A DNA stretch of 64,000 nt. Origin: Mycocentrospora acerina. Its lineage: Eukaryota; Ascomycota; Dothideomycetes; Pleosporales. Below the pieces are notes generated by a model. That model ran no database searches. It saw only the letters and a program-made list of their open reading frames with translations, and had not been told where the DNA came from. Below are positions 1 through 10,075 of the stretch, one piece after another (the first letter of the stretch is position 1; every line of letters starts with the position of its first letter). The stretch is taken from contig JAKUHH010000284.1 in NCBI GenBank assembly GCA_022701365.1, forward strand, positions 558,001-622,000, written 5' to 3'. The translations under genes and the position numbers were made by a program.

Positions 1-107
1 GGTCAAGTCGATGATTCTATCAGACTGTCATCATCTCTGATGAGTTAGAGTAGGACAGTGGGCTGACGAGGTGAAAGTGCCCGCCTGCGTGCAACTTCAA
101 AGCCTGC

Positions 108-731
108 GTGACCTGTCGACCTTATTTCCGCGACCGAAGCTACATTTCCTTCCAGGATGTTCTTTCCGCCAACTTTGCGCCGATGACGGTAGCGGATGTG
201 CAGCGGCTCCCAATGAAATCAGCACTGGTTATGCGTACTATAGGCAATAGTGCTCATGCCCAGCAGATAATTCCGGTGGCTCTACCAGCTTTGTCAACTA
301 GCAGCCCGCAGACTACATCGACTACTTCTGGCTCCAGCGAACTCACCTTTAAGACGACGCAAACGGATATGGATGAGATTCGTGCGCAGCGCCGCCCACG
401 CCGTCGTTTCTACCGAATTGGGCACCGGTCCTCTGGCGAGATAGCACGCGATTTGAGTCGTCTGCCGCCACTTCTCACTCGTCATGGACTCAAGGCAGCA
501 ATTCAAGGTATTTTCGGTCCAAGCAGGGAGTCTAGTTCGGAAGGATCCAACATTACTCTGCCGCTCGCACGGACTGGAACAGCGCGCAGTCTTTACAGCA
601 GGGAGAATGTGGGGGAGTTTGATCTGGGGGCGTTGCGTCGGGTTCGGCGGCAAAAGGAGCGGAATGAGGTGAAGAATGGGACGTATGCGGGGGGGTTTGA
701 AGACATGAGTGTTTGTTCATTGGGGAGATGA
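108..731 (+). CDS. Last exon of an unrecognised protein (5' part outside window)
   Basis: An open frame of about 207 residues runs to a TGA at 729-731. It has no good ATG near its beginning: the first in-frame codon usable as a start is GTG at 108, and in-frame stops lie at 72-74 and further upstream. It is therefore most likely the 3' exon of a longer gene whose earlier exons lie off the left edge. The product is rich in Ser, Thr and Arg, with a basic stretch around residues 93-110 (RRPRRRF) and another near the end (RRVRRQKER). I see no membrane segment and recognise no family. The coding call rests on the length of the open frame and its non-repetitive composition. Confidence 0.4.
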   Translation: MTCRPYFRDRSYISFQDVLSANFAPMTVADVQRLPMKSALVMRTIGNSAHAQQIIPVALPALSTSSPQTTSTTSGSSELTFKTTQTDMDEIRAQRRPRRRFYRIGHRSSGEIARDLSRLPPLLTRHGLKAAIQGIFGPSRESSSEGSNITLPLARTGTARSLYSRENVGEFDLGALRRVRRQKERNEVKNGTYAGGFEDMSVCSLGR

Positions 732-1421
732 CGCAGAGGTGGTGAGGGTGTGGTGAGGGTGTAATGGAGATGACGATGAATCGATTCAATGGGATGGTGG
801 ATTATCAATGGAGATGAAGATGGAGAAGACGAAGAATAAAAAGGAAGAATATGATGATGAATGAAAATGGAAAAGAGGAAGAAGACGTAATAGAAATGAG
901 AGTAGTTACTAACTGAGGAATAGAGAGACAACAAGTAATGCATTAATAATTTGAGAATGGAGACAACAGTGAATAATAATATTAAGGTCAACAATTTAGC
1001 ATAAAGATGTGAATTTAAAAAAAAATAAACTTGAGGAAAGAAAGAATCTAATTTAAAGATTTTTTTTCTATTTTTGTACAAAGTGAAAGGAAGGGAGTGT
1101 TCTCTTTTCTTTTTTCTTTTTAAATCTAATATTACTTTGAATTTTTTTTTAATGAAGAATTCATCTCTTCTTCTTCATCCTCTCTTTCACTTTTACTTTG
1201 TATCAAATCAATTTCCAATGTATCAATTCAATTCAATCCATAACAGTGAATGTAATCACTTTTTTTTTGGTATTTCACATCTTCTCCTTCTTCTTCTATT
1301 TCTACTCCTACTTTTACTCTATTGTACAAAAATAATACTCATCAATCAGATTATTCATTCTCACAGACAGTTGGTATATGATTACACGTTTTTCTTCTTC
1401 TTTTCCTCACCACATTTAACC
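732..1421. other. Convergent intergenic region, AT-rich
   Basis: About 690 bases lie between two genes that converge. The stretch is purine-rich then pyrimidine-rich, with long A and T runs (for example 1017-1024 and 1142-1150) and T/C-rich tracts. It probably holds both 3' untranslated regions. I see no gene in it. Confidence 0.6.
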
Positions 1422-3158
1422 TTATTTTCTCCCTAGTTTCCATTTGGCAATGCGGGCTTGTATGTCGTCCCAGGTAAAGTCCTTTCTCCTCAAGCCTTCT
1501 TGGTCGCCCTCTTGCAGGACAACCGTCGGGGCACCACTTCCCTGGCCCCTGTTTTGGACGTTTCCGCCAAAGACTTGCTTGGCTACTCTCCTCAGGTCCT
1601 GAATGGAGACGTCTTCAATCTTTTTGCACATTTCCTTGACGCCTACTTTGCGGCCGTGGACCTGGACCTGTCTGCCGAGGTCTTCGAGTTCGACCATGCG
1701 GCTCTCAAGGTTCATGAGGAGCGAGGAGCGGAGTTGGTTCTTGGCGCGCTGGACTTCGCCTTGCTTGAGGGCGGCGTAGCCTGTTTCGTCGCCGAGGGAT
1801 TTGAGCTCGCGGCACATGACTTCGAGCATCTGGGTGACTTGGGAGGGGGCACATGAGGAGGCGATGCCGAAGAGGCCGCTGTCGGTGTAGCTGTGGTTGA
1901 AGGCGACGCAGGACTCGACCCAGCCGTGCTGGTTGAGGACGTTGGTGTAGAGGCGCGAGTACATGCCCTTGCCGGGCCCGCCGGCAGAGAAGGAGCCGCC
2001 GCCGCCGAGGAGGGTTTGCAGGGTTGCGAGGGCGTAGATGTCGGGCGAGGAGATGGGGAGGGCCTCAAAGGCAATGTGGATGTGGGAGAGGCGGGGGAGC
2101 ATGGGGTTTAGCGGCGGGGGGATGGGCGGGAGGGTGAGGAAGCCGCCGGTGTAGTGGGAGGCTATGGAGGTGTCGATGGGGGCGAAGTCGAGGTCGAGGG
2201 ACGCGTTCACCGAGGCGTTGGAGGTGGCGGATGTGGAGAGGTTCTTGAAGAAGGGTATCTTTGAGAGGAGCTTGGACGTCTGCGGGGGTGCGCCCGTGGG
2301 GGTGGGGTGGTCTGCCGTAAAGACCTGGTGCTGCTGGGGAGCGTTGCTCGATATGGTGCTGTCTTCGCCAACGGCGACGAGCGAGGGGCCGGTGCCCGGG
2401 TCCATGTCGCCAAAGTACTCTTCGGCGAGGCGCACGGCTTCGTTGTGGTTGACGCCGGCAAAGGCGACGACCATGCGGTCGGGCTTGTAGAACTGCTTGC
2501 GGTAGGCCTCGACGACGTCGCGGTTGATAAAGGGCAGGCGCTCCTTGGGGCACAGCAGCGGGTTGCCCAGGGTGTTGTCGCGGTAGGCGGCCATGTGGAC
2601 CAGCTCGGGCAGGATCAGCTCGGGCTTGCTCCAGATCTCGCCAATCTCGTAGTCGGCCGTCTCGAGCTGCTGCTGGACCTCGTCCTCGGTGATCCTGGGG
2701 TCGCGGATCGTCTCGGCGAGCACGGCGACGGCGCTAGCGACGGCCGAGTTGAACGTGGCCGACTGGTACATGAGCGACTCGCGCGACGAGGCGCACTGGA
2801 TGTTGCCGCCGAGCGACTCGAGCTTCTCGGCCATCTGGTCGCCGGTGGTGGCGCGCGTCGACTTGAAGGCCAGGCGGTCGACGATGTGGCTCACGCCGCG
2901 CAGGGCCTCGTTCTCGTAGCGCGAGCCGGCGTCGACGTAGACGCCGATGCCGGAGAAGTGGCCGGGCAGGGCCTCGGTGGCGACGCGGAGGCCATTGGGG
3001 AGCGTGGTGATGTGGTCGAGCTCGACGGGGTCGTGGCTCTGGTCGGCGACGGCGGTGGCCAGGCCCCTCCTGGCGGGGCGCGGTGCTGGCGATGCACGCG
3101 GCGACGCGGCGAGGGCAAGGCGGCGGGCGAGCGGCTGGGCGGCGCGGGGTCTGAGCAT
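1422..3158 (-). CDS. Mitochondrial processing peptidase alpha subunit
   Basis: This single-exon gene encodes the alpha subunit of MPP, the matrix heterodimer that removes presequences from imported mitochondrial proteins. The N terminus from the ATG at 3158 (MLRPRAAQPLARR) is Arg-rich and lacks acidic residues, as expected for a presequence, and mature sequence begins near ATAVADQ. The M16 peptidase fold is clear from TLPNGLRVATE onward. The beta subunit's zinc motif HxxEH is replaced by HIVDR, as is normal for alpha. The conserved glycine-rich substrate loop (LGGGGSFSAGGPGKGMYSRL) is intact. From this ATG the product is 578 residues, close to the family's usual length. An in-frame ATG at 3212 would add 18 residues and one at 3311 would add 51. 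I prefer 3158 because it gives the best presequence. The gene is divergent from the FHA-RING gene. It is very GC-rich and so produces several long antisense open frames. Confidence 0.93.
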   Translation of the reverse strand: MLRPRAAQPLARRLALAASPRASPAPRPARRGLATAVADQSHDPVELDHITTLPNGLRVATEALPGHFSGIGVYVDAGSRYENEALRGVSHIVDRLAFKSTRATTGDQMAEKLESLGGNIQCASSRESLMYQSATFNSAVASAVAVLAETIRDPRITEDEVQQQLETADYEIGEIWSKPELILPELVHMAAYRDNTLGNPLLCPKERLPFINRDVVEAYRKQFYKPDRMVVAFAGVNHNEAVRLAEEYFGDMDPGTGPSLVAVGEDSTISSNAPQQHQVFTADHPTPTGAPPQTSKLLSKIPFFKNLSTSATSNASVNASLDLDFAPIDTSIASHYTGGFLTLPPIPPPLNPMLPRLSHIHIAFEALPISSPDIYALATLQTLLGGGGSFSAGGPGKGMYSRLYTNVLNQHGWVESCVAFNHSYTDSGLFGIASSCAPSQVTQMLEVMCRELKSLGDETGYAALKQGEVQRAKNQLRSSLLMNLESRMVELEDLGRQVQVHGRKVGVKEMCKKIEDVSIQDLRRVAKQVFGGNVQNRGQGSGAPTVVLQEGDQEGLRRKDFTWDDIQARIAKWKLGRK

Positions 3159-3502
3159 GGTCTGGTGGGCGTGCGAGGGCGTCCTGAAAATTGCCCTCCC
3201 GGCTGACGACATGGCTGGCGGGCGGGTCACGTGGGCGGGTGCTGGCGATGCACATCCACGCCACGCCCAGCGGCCCAGGCACGCCCCGAGTGCAGAGCGC
3301 ACCGCCCACACGTGCGCGGTGGCCAGCCCTCGCGACCACGGCCAGCCGCCGGGCGCGGGCTTAAAGGCAGCCTTCAGCCTCCCTCGCGGGCCTGCTTGGC
3401 TGTTTCACCCGCCGCCGACTGCTGACTGCCGACTGCTGACTGCTGCTGGCTGCTGTCCGCCGCGTGCCCTGCCCGGCCTGCTTGACTCGCGCCGTCCCGC
3501 CC
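3159..3502. promoter_or_regulatory. Shared upstream region of a divergent gene pair
   Basis: About 340 GC-rich bases separate the starts of the MPP-alpha and FHA-RING genes and must hold both promoters. A short direct repeat of ctgactgc lies around 3418-3450. No TATA box stands out. Confidence 0.5.
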
Positions 3503-5406
3503 ATGATCATGTTCACGGCCCCGGCCCCAGCTGCTCCCTCGCCCTCTGCCACCACCTCCCCGTCGGCCACGACGACCACCACCTCCTCTGCTGCCCCCTC
3601 CGCCCCGCCCCGCCCGCACGGCCTGCACCGCGGCATCTCCTTCCTGCGCGCCCTGCACCTGCACTCGCCCTCGCCCGCCGACGACGCCCCCTCGTCTGCC
3701 AGCGACGACGCCCGCGCGCCCAAGCCTCGCCCTCGCCCGCGCGCCCTCACCCACACCCCGCCCGCCTCGCCCGACTACGCGCCCGTCCACACGCCCGTCG
3801 CCCGCCCTGCCCGCCCGCCGCTGCTGCCCAGACGCCAGACGGCGCCCACCGCGCCCTCGACGCCCACCTCGCCCGCCTCGCCCCCCGCCGACTCGCCGCC
3901 CGCCATGACGAGGAACCGCGCAGAGACGGCCGCGCCGCAGCTCCTCGTGCGCAACAACACGGGCCCCACGCCTGCCGCCGCCCCCTCGGCCGTCGATGCT
4001 GCCACCGCCGCCGACGCCAGCGCAGACGGCCCCGTCGCCGCCAGACACCTGCCCTCGATTCGCTTCATCCCCCACACCGACCCCAGAGCCGGCAGGCCCT
4101 CGCTGCAGTTCCCCACCATCACCCGCACCCTGCCCGACGAATCGGCCATCATCCGCGTCGGTCGCTACTCGGAGCGCGACAACGCCCCCGAGATCTCGTC
4201 CAGCGCGCCCTCGGCCGCCGCCGTGGGCTTCAAGTCCAAGGTCGTCAGCCGCAAGCACTGCGAGCTGTGGTGCAAGGACGGCAGCTGGTACGTCAAGGAC
4301 GTCAAGAGCTCGTCCGGCACCTTCCTCAACCACATCCGCCTGAGCCAGCCCAACGTCGAGTCCAAGCCCTTCAAGATCAAGGACGGCGACATCATCCAGC
4401 TGGGCATAGACTTCCGCGGCGGCGAGGAGATGATCTTCCGCTGCGTCAAGATCCGCGTCGAATGCAACCGCGGCTGGCAGCAGGGGCTCAACAAGTTCAA
4501 GTAGGCTTTGCTCGCACCGCACGCCACCCCCCTCCCACGCACTGACCGCGCACAGCAAACAAACCCACCAACGCCTGCGCAACCTGGCCAAGAAAAAGGA
4601 CAGCGACAGCGCCTCGACACACACCTCCGAGTGCGCCATCTGCCTCATGTCTATTGCGGTAGGTAGCTGCGTGACGTCATTTCTCGTCTCCCCAGGCTGA
4701 CAATTGCATCCAGCCTTGCCAGTCGCTCTTTGTCGCGCCTTGCTCGCACGTCTGGCACTACAAGTGCATTCGCCCCATCCTCAACGGCCCCACATGGCCA
4801 AACTTCCTGTGTCCAAACTGCAGGGCCGTCGCTGATCTGGAAGAAGACGTCGACGACCCAGACGACCTGGAAGAGTGGGAGGCAGACGTTGCAGAGTCCA
4901 ACAGCGACGCAGTCGGCGGAGACCGCCAGCTCACACCTCGCACCTCGTCTGCCCCCCTAAACGGCACCCACGACGCAGGCTCGAGTAGCAACGACGAGGC
5001 CAACAACCTTGGCAACCTCGCCGAGCTTCAAGAAGCAATCTCCAACATTAGCATCTCCGAGTCCCTCCAAAACACTGCCAGCGAACCCACTCCAGACCCG
5101 CAAACCCCTCATCCACGCATCACAGGCGGCTCTTCCTTGGCCTTTTCAAATTCTCAACCCCTCCCCATCAACGTCAACGGCGCAAACGACTTCTCCGGCC
5201 TTACGCCCATGTTTGCAAACACCATGGACGGCCTCACACCCGGCGGCGTTCACGACGGACCCATGACTCCCCGCAATGACGCCGGTCCCTTTGTGCTTGA
5301 CGGCAGCGCAGGACGGGCAGCAGGCACACGAATGAGAGACGAGGCGCTAGGCTCAGGGTCGGACGATGCAGACACGCCTAGTCTGCCGCCCATACGATTC
5401 AACTAA
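3503..5406 (+). CDS. FHA-RING E3 ubiquitin ligase, Dma1/Chf1 family
   Basis: The product is a Dma-type ubiquitin ligase. In yeasts this family acts in the spindle-position and septation checkpoint by binding phospho-threonine partners and ubiquitinating them. There are three exons: 3503-4500, 4556-4658 and 4714-5406, giving 597 residues. Phases match and donors are GTAGGC and GTAGGT. The first 180 residues are Pro/Ala/Ser-rich and probably disordered. An FHA domain follows at about 190-310 (IRVGRYSER, VVSRKHCELW, SSSGTFLNH). A RING lies at about 359-405: C359, C362, C377, H379, H382, C385, then a CPNC pair. The RING is split by intron 2. The tail is acidic and Ser-rich. A second ATG at 3509 is also usable. 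FHA directly followed by RING is diagnostic of this family. Confidence 0.92.
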
Positions 5407-5433
5407 GCACAGACAAGGACATGCATAAACAGC

Positions 5434-5467
5434 TGTTTGTTTGTTTGTTTGTTTGTTTGTTTGTTTA
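5434..5467. repeat. (GTTT)n microsatellite
   Basis: About eight tandem GTTT units lie 30 bases after the stop codon of the FHA-RING gene, so they probably fall in its 3' untranslated region. Confidence 0.85.
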
Positions 5468-5560
5468 CCCCCTGCTTGGTTGCTTTTTTTTCTTCACTCT
5501 CGGTCTCTCGTTTCAGCATTCTGCATCTGCTGGCATATTCCGGTTCTGGGCTTGGGGGGC

Positions 5561-5565
5561 GTTGC

Positions 5566-5605
<40 letters not shown>

Positions 5606-5606
5606 G
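5561..5606. repeat. (GTT)n microsatellite
   Basis: About fifteen GTT units, with a GCT interruption near each end. Confidence 0.85.
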
Positions 5607-6210
5607 CTGTAGTTATCATCTAGCGGGCGCTCAAGACAACCACCATTATGGGTTAGATTCCTCTTTTTCTTTTTCTTTTCCCCACTCCAACTTCATCTCC
5701 AACTCCAACTCCAACTCGGACAGGGATGCAATTAATGTGTGTGGGGGAGTGTGGAGTGTGGAAGCAATAATGGAGAATGGTGAAAAGGGAAGAGAAGAAG
5801 TCGAAGATGAAGATGAAGATGAAGACGAAGAAGGGGGGAAAGAAAAAGAAAAGGCTGGAAATGTATCATGCGTGGCCCCCATATGGCGATTTGGAGTTTT
5901 TTTATTTTTTTTATTTTTATATTTTAAACTGTTTTTTAAGTGTTTGGTGTTGATAGCGTTTTCTTTTTCATTGTTATTACTCTCGTTGTTGTTGTTGTTG
6001 CCATCGTTGCCATGATTGCTATCATTGCTGCTGTTGCTGCTGCTATTATCGTAGACGACGATGCATTATTATTTTCGTCTTTTGCTGTTGTTGTTATTTT
6101 TGTGATGATGATGATGATGATTCATTTGCCATGTAGAGATTGCACAATTAACACTCTTTGTATGTAAGAAGATTCATGTATCGATACGTTAATATATCAA
6201 TCAATAACTA

Positions 6211-6250
6211 CATCAATACATCAATACATCAATACATCAATACATCAATC
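6211..6250. repeat. (CATCAATA)n octamer repeat
   Basis: Five tandem copies of CATCAATA, the last ending in C. Looser ATCAA-type repeats flank it out to about 6385. Confidence 0.8.
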
Positions 6251-6389
6251 CAAACACATTAATATTTATTTCTTTAAACATACAAATTAATACATAAATA
6301 CAACACAACCACAATACATTCATAACAGATCAACTCATCAATACATCAACATATCAAAACATTAACAAATCAACATGTCAATACATCAA

Positions 6390-6513
6390 TACTTTAATCG
6401 ACACCACTGCAGCACAACGTTATATTAATCGACACCATTGCAATACACCATTATATTAATTGATACCATTGCAATACTCCATTATATTAATCGATACCAT
6501 GGCAATACGTCAA
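6390..6513. repeat. 31-bp minisatellite, four copies
   Basis: There are four imperfect tandem units of about 31 bp. Each holds TTAATCGAyACCAyTGCA or a close variant, beginning near 6390, 6421, 6452 and 6483. The first copy is the most diverged. Confidence 0.75.
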
Positions 6514-6644
6514 TACATTCACCACCCTTTTCCCTTCCCTCCCTTTCCTTCCCTTCCCTTCTTATACCACAAGACTAGCAGCTTGTGCAGAATAAATCTA
6601 CTCTTCTACCCTTCTACTTACTCTTCTACTATAAAAAAACTCCC

Positions 6645-9031
6645 CTAGTACCTACCACCCGGAGGAGGTGCACCATACTGCTGCTGACCAGGGTAGCCGG
6701 GCTGACCACCTTGTGGCGGACGCTGCTGACCATACTGCTGTCCTTGTGGAGGGAATTGACCTTGCGGTGGAGCACCGTACTGACCCTGGCCTCCCTGCTG
6801 GGGATACTGGCCCTGGGGTGGTGGCGCTCCATACTGGCCTTGGGGTTGTCCATGAGGAGCGCCGTACTGGCCTTGTGGAGGGGCACCGTACTGACCTTGT
6901 GGAGGAGCGCCATACTGACCTGGCGGAGGCTGCTGTCCGTAGCCCTGCTGGGGGGGAGGAGCGCCATAACCACCGGGAGCTGGGCCGCTGGTCTTCTCGT
7001 CCTTGGAATCATAGCTGTGGTCAATGGCACCGAGAAGCAGCTTGATGATCCAAAGATCGGGAGTGAGGTCTACGGGAGGGTTCGCACGCATCATCTCCTC
7101 CTGCTCGTTCTCAAAGTCTGCAATCAAATTAGTCATGCGACTGGAAACTTGGGGTTGGGAACATACTCGAAGTGCAATCCACCTGTCCACCAATCTGAGG
7201 GTCCTCGTCAAGCTTTCCGAGGAACTTCCTGGCCATCTCATCGTTTCCGACCTGTGCAAACTCAAATGCAACACCACCGCGACCGTACTGTGGGAAGCGC
7301 GACTGAAGAGTGTCGAACGCATAGCGGATGGTATCAAATACAGCATTCTGAGGCTCACCAGCTGGCTGACCGTCGGTAATGGAGATGACCAAAACTGGCT
7401 TCTTGAGCTGGTTCTGAGCAGCCTTGCCAAGTAGTATCTCATCAATGACCTTCTTTCGGAGTTGAGTTCCCATGGGTGTAAGACCCTTGAACTGAACGCC
7501 ACGCATGATTTGTTCAATCTGAGCTTCGTTCGCAACTCCATCCTGGAGAGGCCTTCCTTGCTGGTCGCGCATGCCAGAAAGGTCAGTGTTCATGAATCGT
7601 AGTGAGATGCCATCGGCATCGAAGAGTGTGGCAGCGAACGAGACTCGCTCCAGAATAAGGCGCAAGTCCTTGATACGGCTGCCTTCCTCCTCAAACTGCA
7701 TGGAACCACTGTCGTCTACCTGGAGTTAGCTACTGCAAAGCGTAATTGGCGATTTTATATATACCGATATAGAGGACGATATCATAGAGGGCCAGCTTGA
7801 CAATATCGTTGGCAATTTCCTTTTGGATGCGCCAGCGCTGGATGATCTGGTTGATCTTGGCGGGGGCCTGGCTCGCAATCTGGTCGAGAATAGGAGAGTT
7901 TGGCGGGTAAAAGTTCTGGAGGCCCTTCTCTTGGATGCAGGCTTGCAGCAACTGCTTGTAACCCGCAATCTCGTTAGGGCCGGCCTGAACTTGCTGCGGC
8001 GGTGGAGCGCCATATTGCTGTCCGCCTGGTGGGCCACCCTATTCACTACTAGTCAGTCTACGTTCAAGATGAAGAAAAAGTGACAGCATGTAGGCTCTGC
8101 ATCATCATCAAATGGAAATCACGAACTTGAGGTGAGTAGGGCGGAACTTGGCCATGAGGTTGCCCAAACTGCGGTTGTCCATACTGTGGTTGTCCGTACT
8201 GTTGCTGTCCATAAGGAGGCTGTTGTTGTGGCTGACCCCACTGGCCTGGTTGTTGATGAGGTTGTTGGAATTGCTGCTGACCATATGGAGGGGTAGGTGG
8301 TGGTTGATTCCATTGGTTCGGCGCCCCTTGTCCTGGGTATGGCGACTGAGGAAATGGAGATTGAGGCATTTGTCCAGGTGGAGGGGGAGGGGGAGGCCTG
8401 CTGTATCCTGTTTGTCCTTGAGGATATGGTGAGGACGCCCCATATGCTGGAGATTGAGGCTGAGCATACGGAGACTGTGGTGGTGCCTGGGACCCAGGAC
8501 GAAGGGGCATGGGCGGATTCATTGGCGCTTGCTGACCTTGTGGATAGGCGGAAGGTTGTGGCTGTTGTTGCTGACCTGGGTAGGCTTGATAGGCACCAGT
8601 GCTAGCCATCTTGCTTGAGAGAGGCATTGTGGCGGTTGGAAGAGAAGATGTGGCTTCGCGATTAAGCCGGTGGCTGTAGGGGCTCGGGGCAATGTCCAAT
8701 AAGTAGCGAAGGTTGGGCAGGAACACCAAAAAAGATATGGGCCCGAGTAAGGTATTTGCGTGGTATAGTGTGGCGCGGATAACTCGGGGTCGAGTGTGAT
8801 GACGATGCAGAGCATGGAAGGACGCAGAAAAGGAATTCCGAGCTTACCTGCGGGGGCGCGCCAGCGCCTTGGGGGCCACCTGGGTATGCCTGATACTGCT
8901 GCTGCTGCTGCTGGCCAGGCTATGTCACATTAGTGAACGCTTGTTGTCAAAGGCTTCACGAGACCTACATAGCCAGGCTGTCCGCCTTGTGGAGGAGGAA
9001 ATTGGCCTGATGCCGCATTTGCTGCGGCCAT
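6645..9031 (-). CDS. vWA-domain protein with Pro/Gln-rich N and C termini
   Basis: Proposed exons on the minus strand are 9031-8969, 8919-8848, 8609-8127, 8038-7765, 7715-7167 and 7117-6645, giving 637 residues. The centre is a von Willebrand A domain: strand one carries the metal-site motif as YIDDSGSM, formed exactly across the exon 4/5 junction, and [12 protein letters not shown] is the later Asp strand. The N-terminal 250 residues are rich in Pro, Gln, Tyr and Gly. The C-terminal 120 residues contain repeated QGQYGAPP units. Such tails are low-complexity and probably drive assembly or binding. Exon 3 also begins with its own ATG at 8609, so a 592-residue form starting there is possible. 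The intron before it is long (238 bases) with a weak CAAG acceptor. Fungal relatives exist as uncharacterised vWA proteins. I infer no specific function. Confidence 0.8.
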
Positions 9032-9994
9032 CTTGCTTGCTAACTGGTATACATGTCAGAATTGCCAACAATGCCCAACGATGACGACGCGGGGCTTTGG
9101 AGGGGTAGCCAAGAGGCAGGAGCTGAACTTACACCCATTCTTCAGTTTTGATTTATTGTTGATATTACTGTGTGAAGCTGTTCAGGAGAGAAGCGGAAAC
9201 TCAAGAACCGAGAGTGCAGAGGCAGAAGCAGATGTCAAATAGCTGATGGATAGGCGCCCTACTCAACGAGAGCAGGGAGCTGCACAGCTGTCATCATGGC
9301 CTTAACACACTACTTAGCCACAGTGGACTGGGCATGCGTGACGGGCTCCACCCACCGTTGTTGCCTAATTGGCCACGTTCAGGCAAGCTGTGTTTGCTGC
9401 GGTTATTGAACTAGGCTGTGCAGAAAATTACGCCACATCGAACGAGCGGGGCTCGCATCACGCAGGCCGCCGCCAAACAGCTTGCGTAAGGGTTGCATCG
9501 CATGATTCTGGATGACTGGCTGGATGCATAGGTCATGCTGACATCAATCGACGTGAATTACCAGAGCCACAAACAGTCCCACCTTACGCACGCGCCAGTC
9601 GGCAGCGAGGCTTCAAGCATGCAGTGCCGGATTTCCGGTTGGCTACTCGTGTCAAGGAGAGGTAAAGCTACTCAGGTACAATAAAAAAACACGTCAATTT
9701 GGCAGTCTCCGCAGTCCACACTAACGCTGACCACATCCTGTCTGCTGGAGCCATTCTTGTCTTGCCAGCTGACCCGTCAGCACAGGCAGGGGTACATCCT
9801 GGAATGATTTATTGATGAAATCCAAGCTGAAGGACAATAAGCTTTGCAGCTGTTGGAGACATGATGAGTGAAAAACAAAACCCATCTGTAGGAGTACATT
9901 TTTTTTGTAATTTCAGATTACTGTCGTCGCCATCGTTGTGACGGATACAAGCAGCTCTCACGCGATGTCGAATATAATCCGCCTTATAATAAAA
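9032..9994. other. Intergenic region
   Basis: About 960 bases lie upstream of the vWA gene and downstream of the Gep4-type gene. I see no supported gene or RNA in it. It should include the vWA promoter. Confidence 0.5.
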
Positions 9995-10074
9995 GTACAT
10001 AGTGATATATAATTACACAGTGATATACAAGTACACAGTGATATACAAGTACACAGTGATATACAAGTACACAA
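9995..10074 (-). repeat. 18-bp tandem repeat abutting the Gep4-type stop codon
   Basis: Four 18-bp units (9995-10012, 10013-10030, 10031-10048, 10049-10066) plus a partial fifth. In the sense of the neighbouring minus-strand gene the unit reads TTGTATATCACTGTGTAC. The first transcribed copies are exact and the last is degraded. The array begins two bases past the stop codon, so it should lie in the 3' untranslated region. Each intact unit contains TGTATATC, one base from the Puf3-type consensus TGTANATA. Confidence 0.85.
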
Positions 10075-10075
10075 T

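Larger units (their letters stand above)
5407..6644. other. Convergent intergenic region full of simple repeats
   Basis: About 1.24 kb lies between the ends of the FHA-RING and vWA genes. It contains several microsatellites and a 31-bp minisatellite, listed separately, plus T-rich tracts near 5888-5940 and a short GAT run near 6105-6121. Open frames here, such as Cys- or Leu-homopolymer frames over the GTT run, are products of the repeats. I see no gene. Confidence 0.65.

Noticed and set aside
2307..4545. Long plus-strand frames of 299 and 532 codons over the MPP-alpha gene and its upstream region
   Set aside because: They are antisense or off-frame shadows of GC-rich coding DNA with Ala/Arg/Pro-biased translations and no family resemblance. 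The MPP-alpha and FHA-RING frames explain the region.
3374..4648. 424-codon minus-strand frame over the FHA-RING gene
   Set aside because: Gly/Arg/Ala-rich shadow of the true plus-strand gene, which has clear FHA and RING motifs.
5437..6015. 192-codon frame with a Cys homopolymer
   Set aside because: Created by the GTT microsatellite. No conserved sequence on either side.
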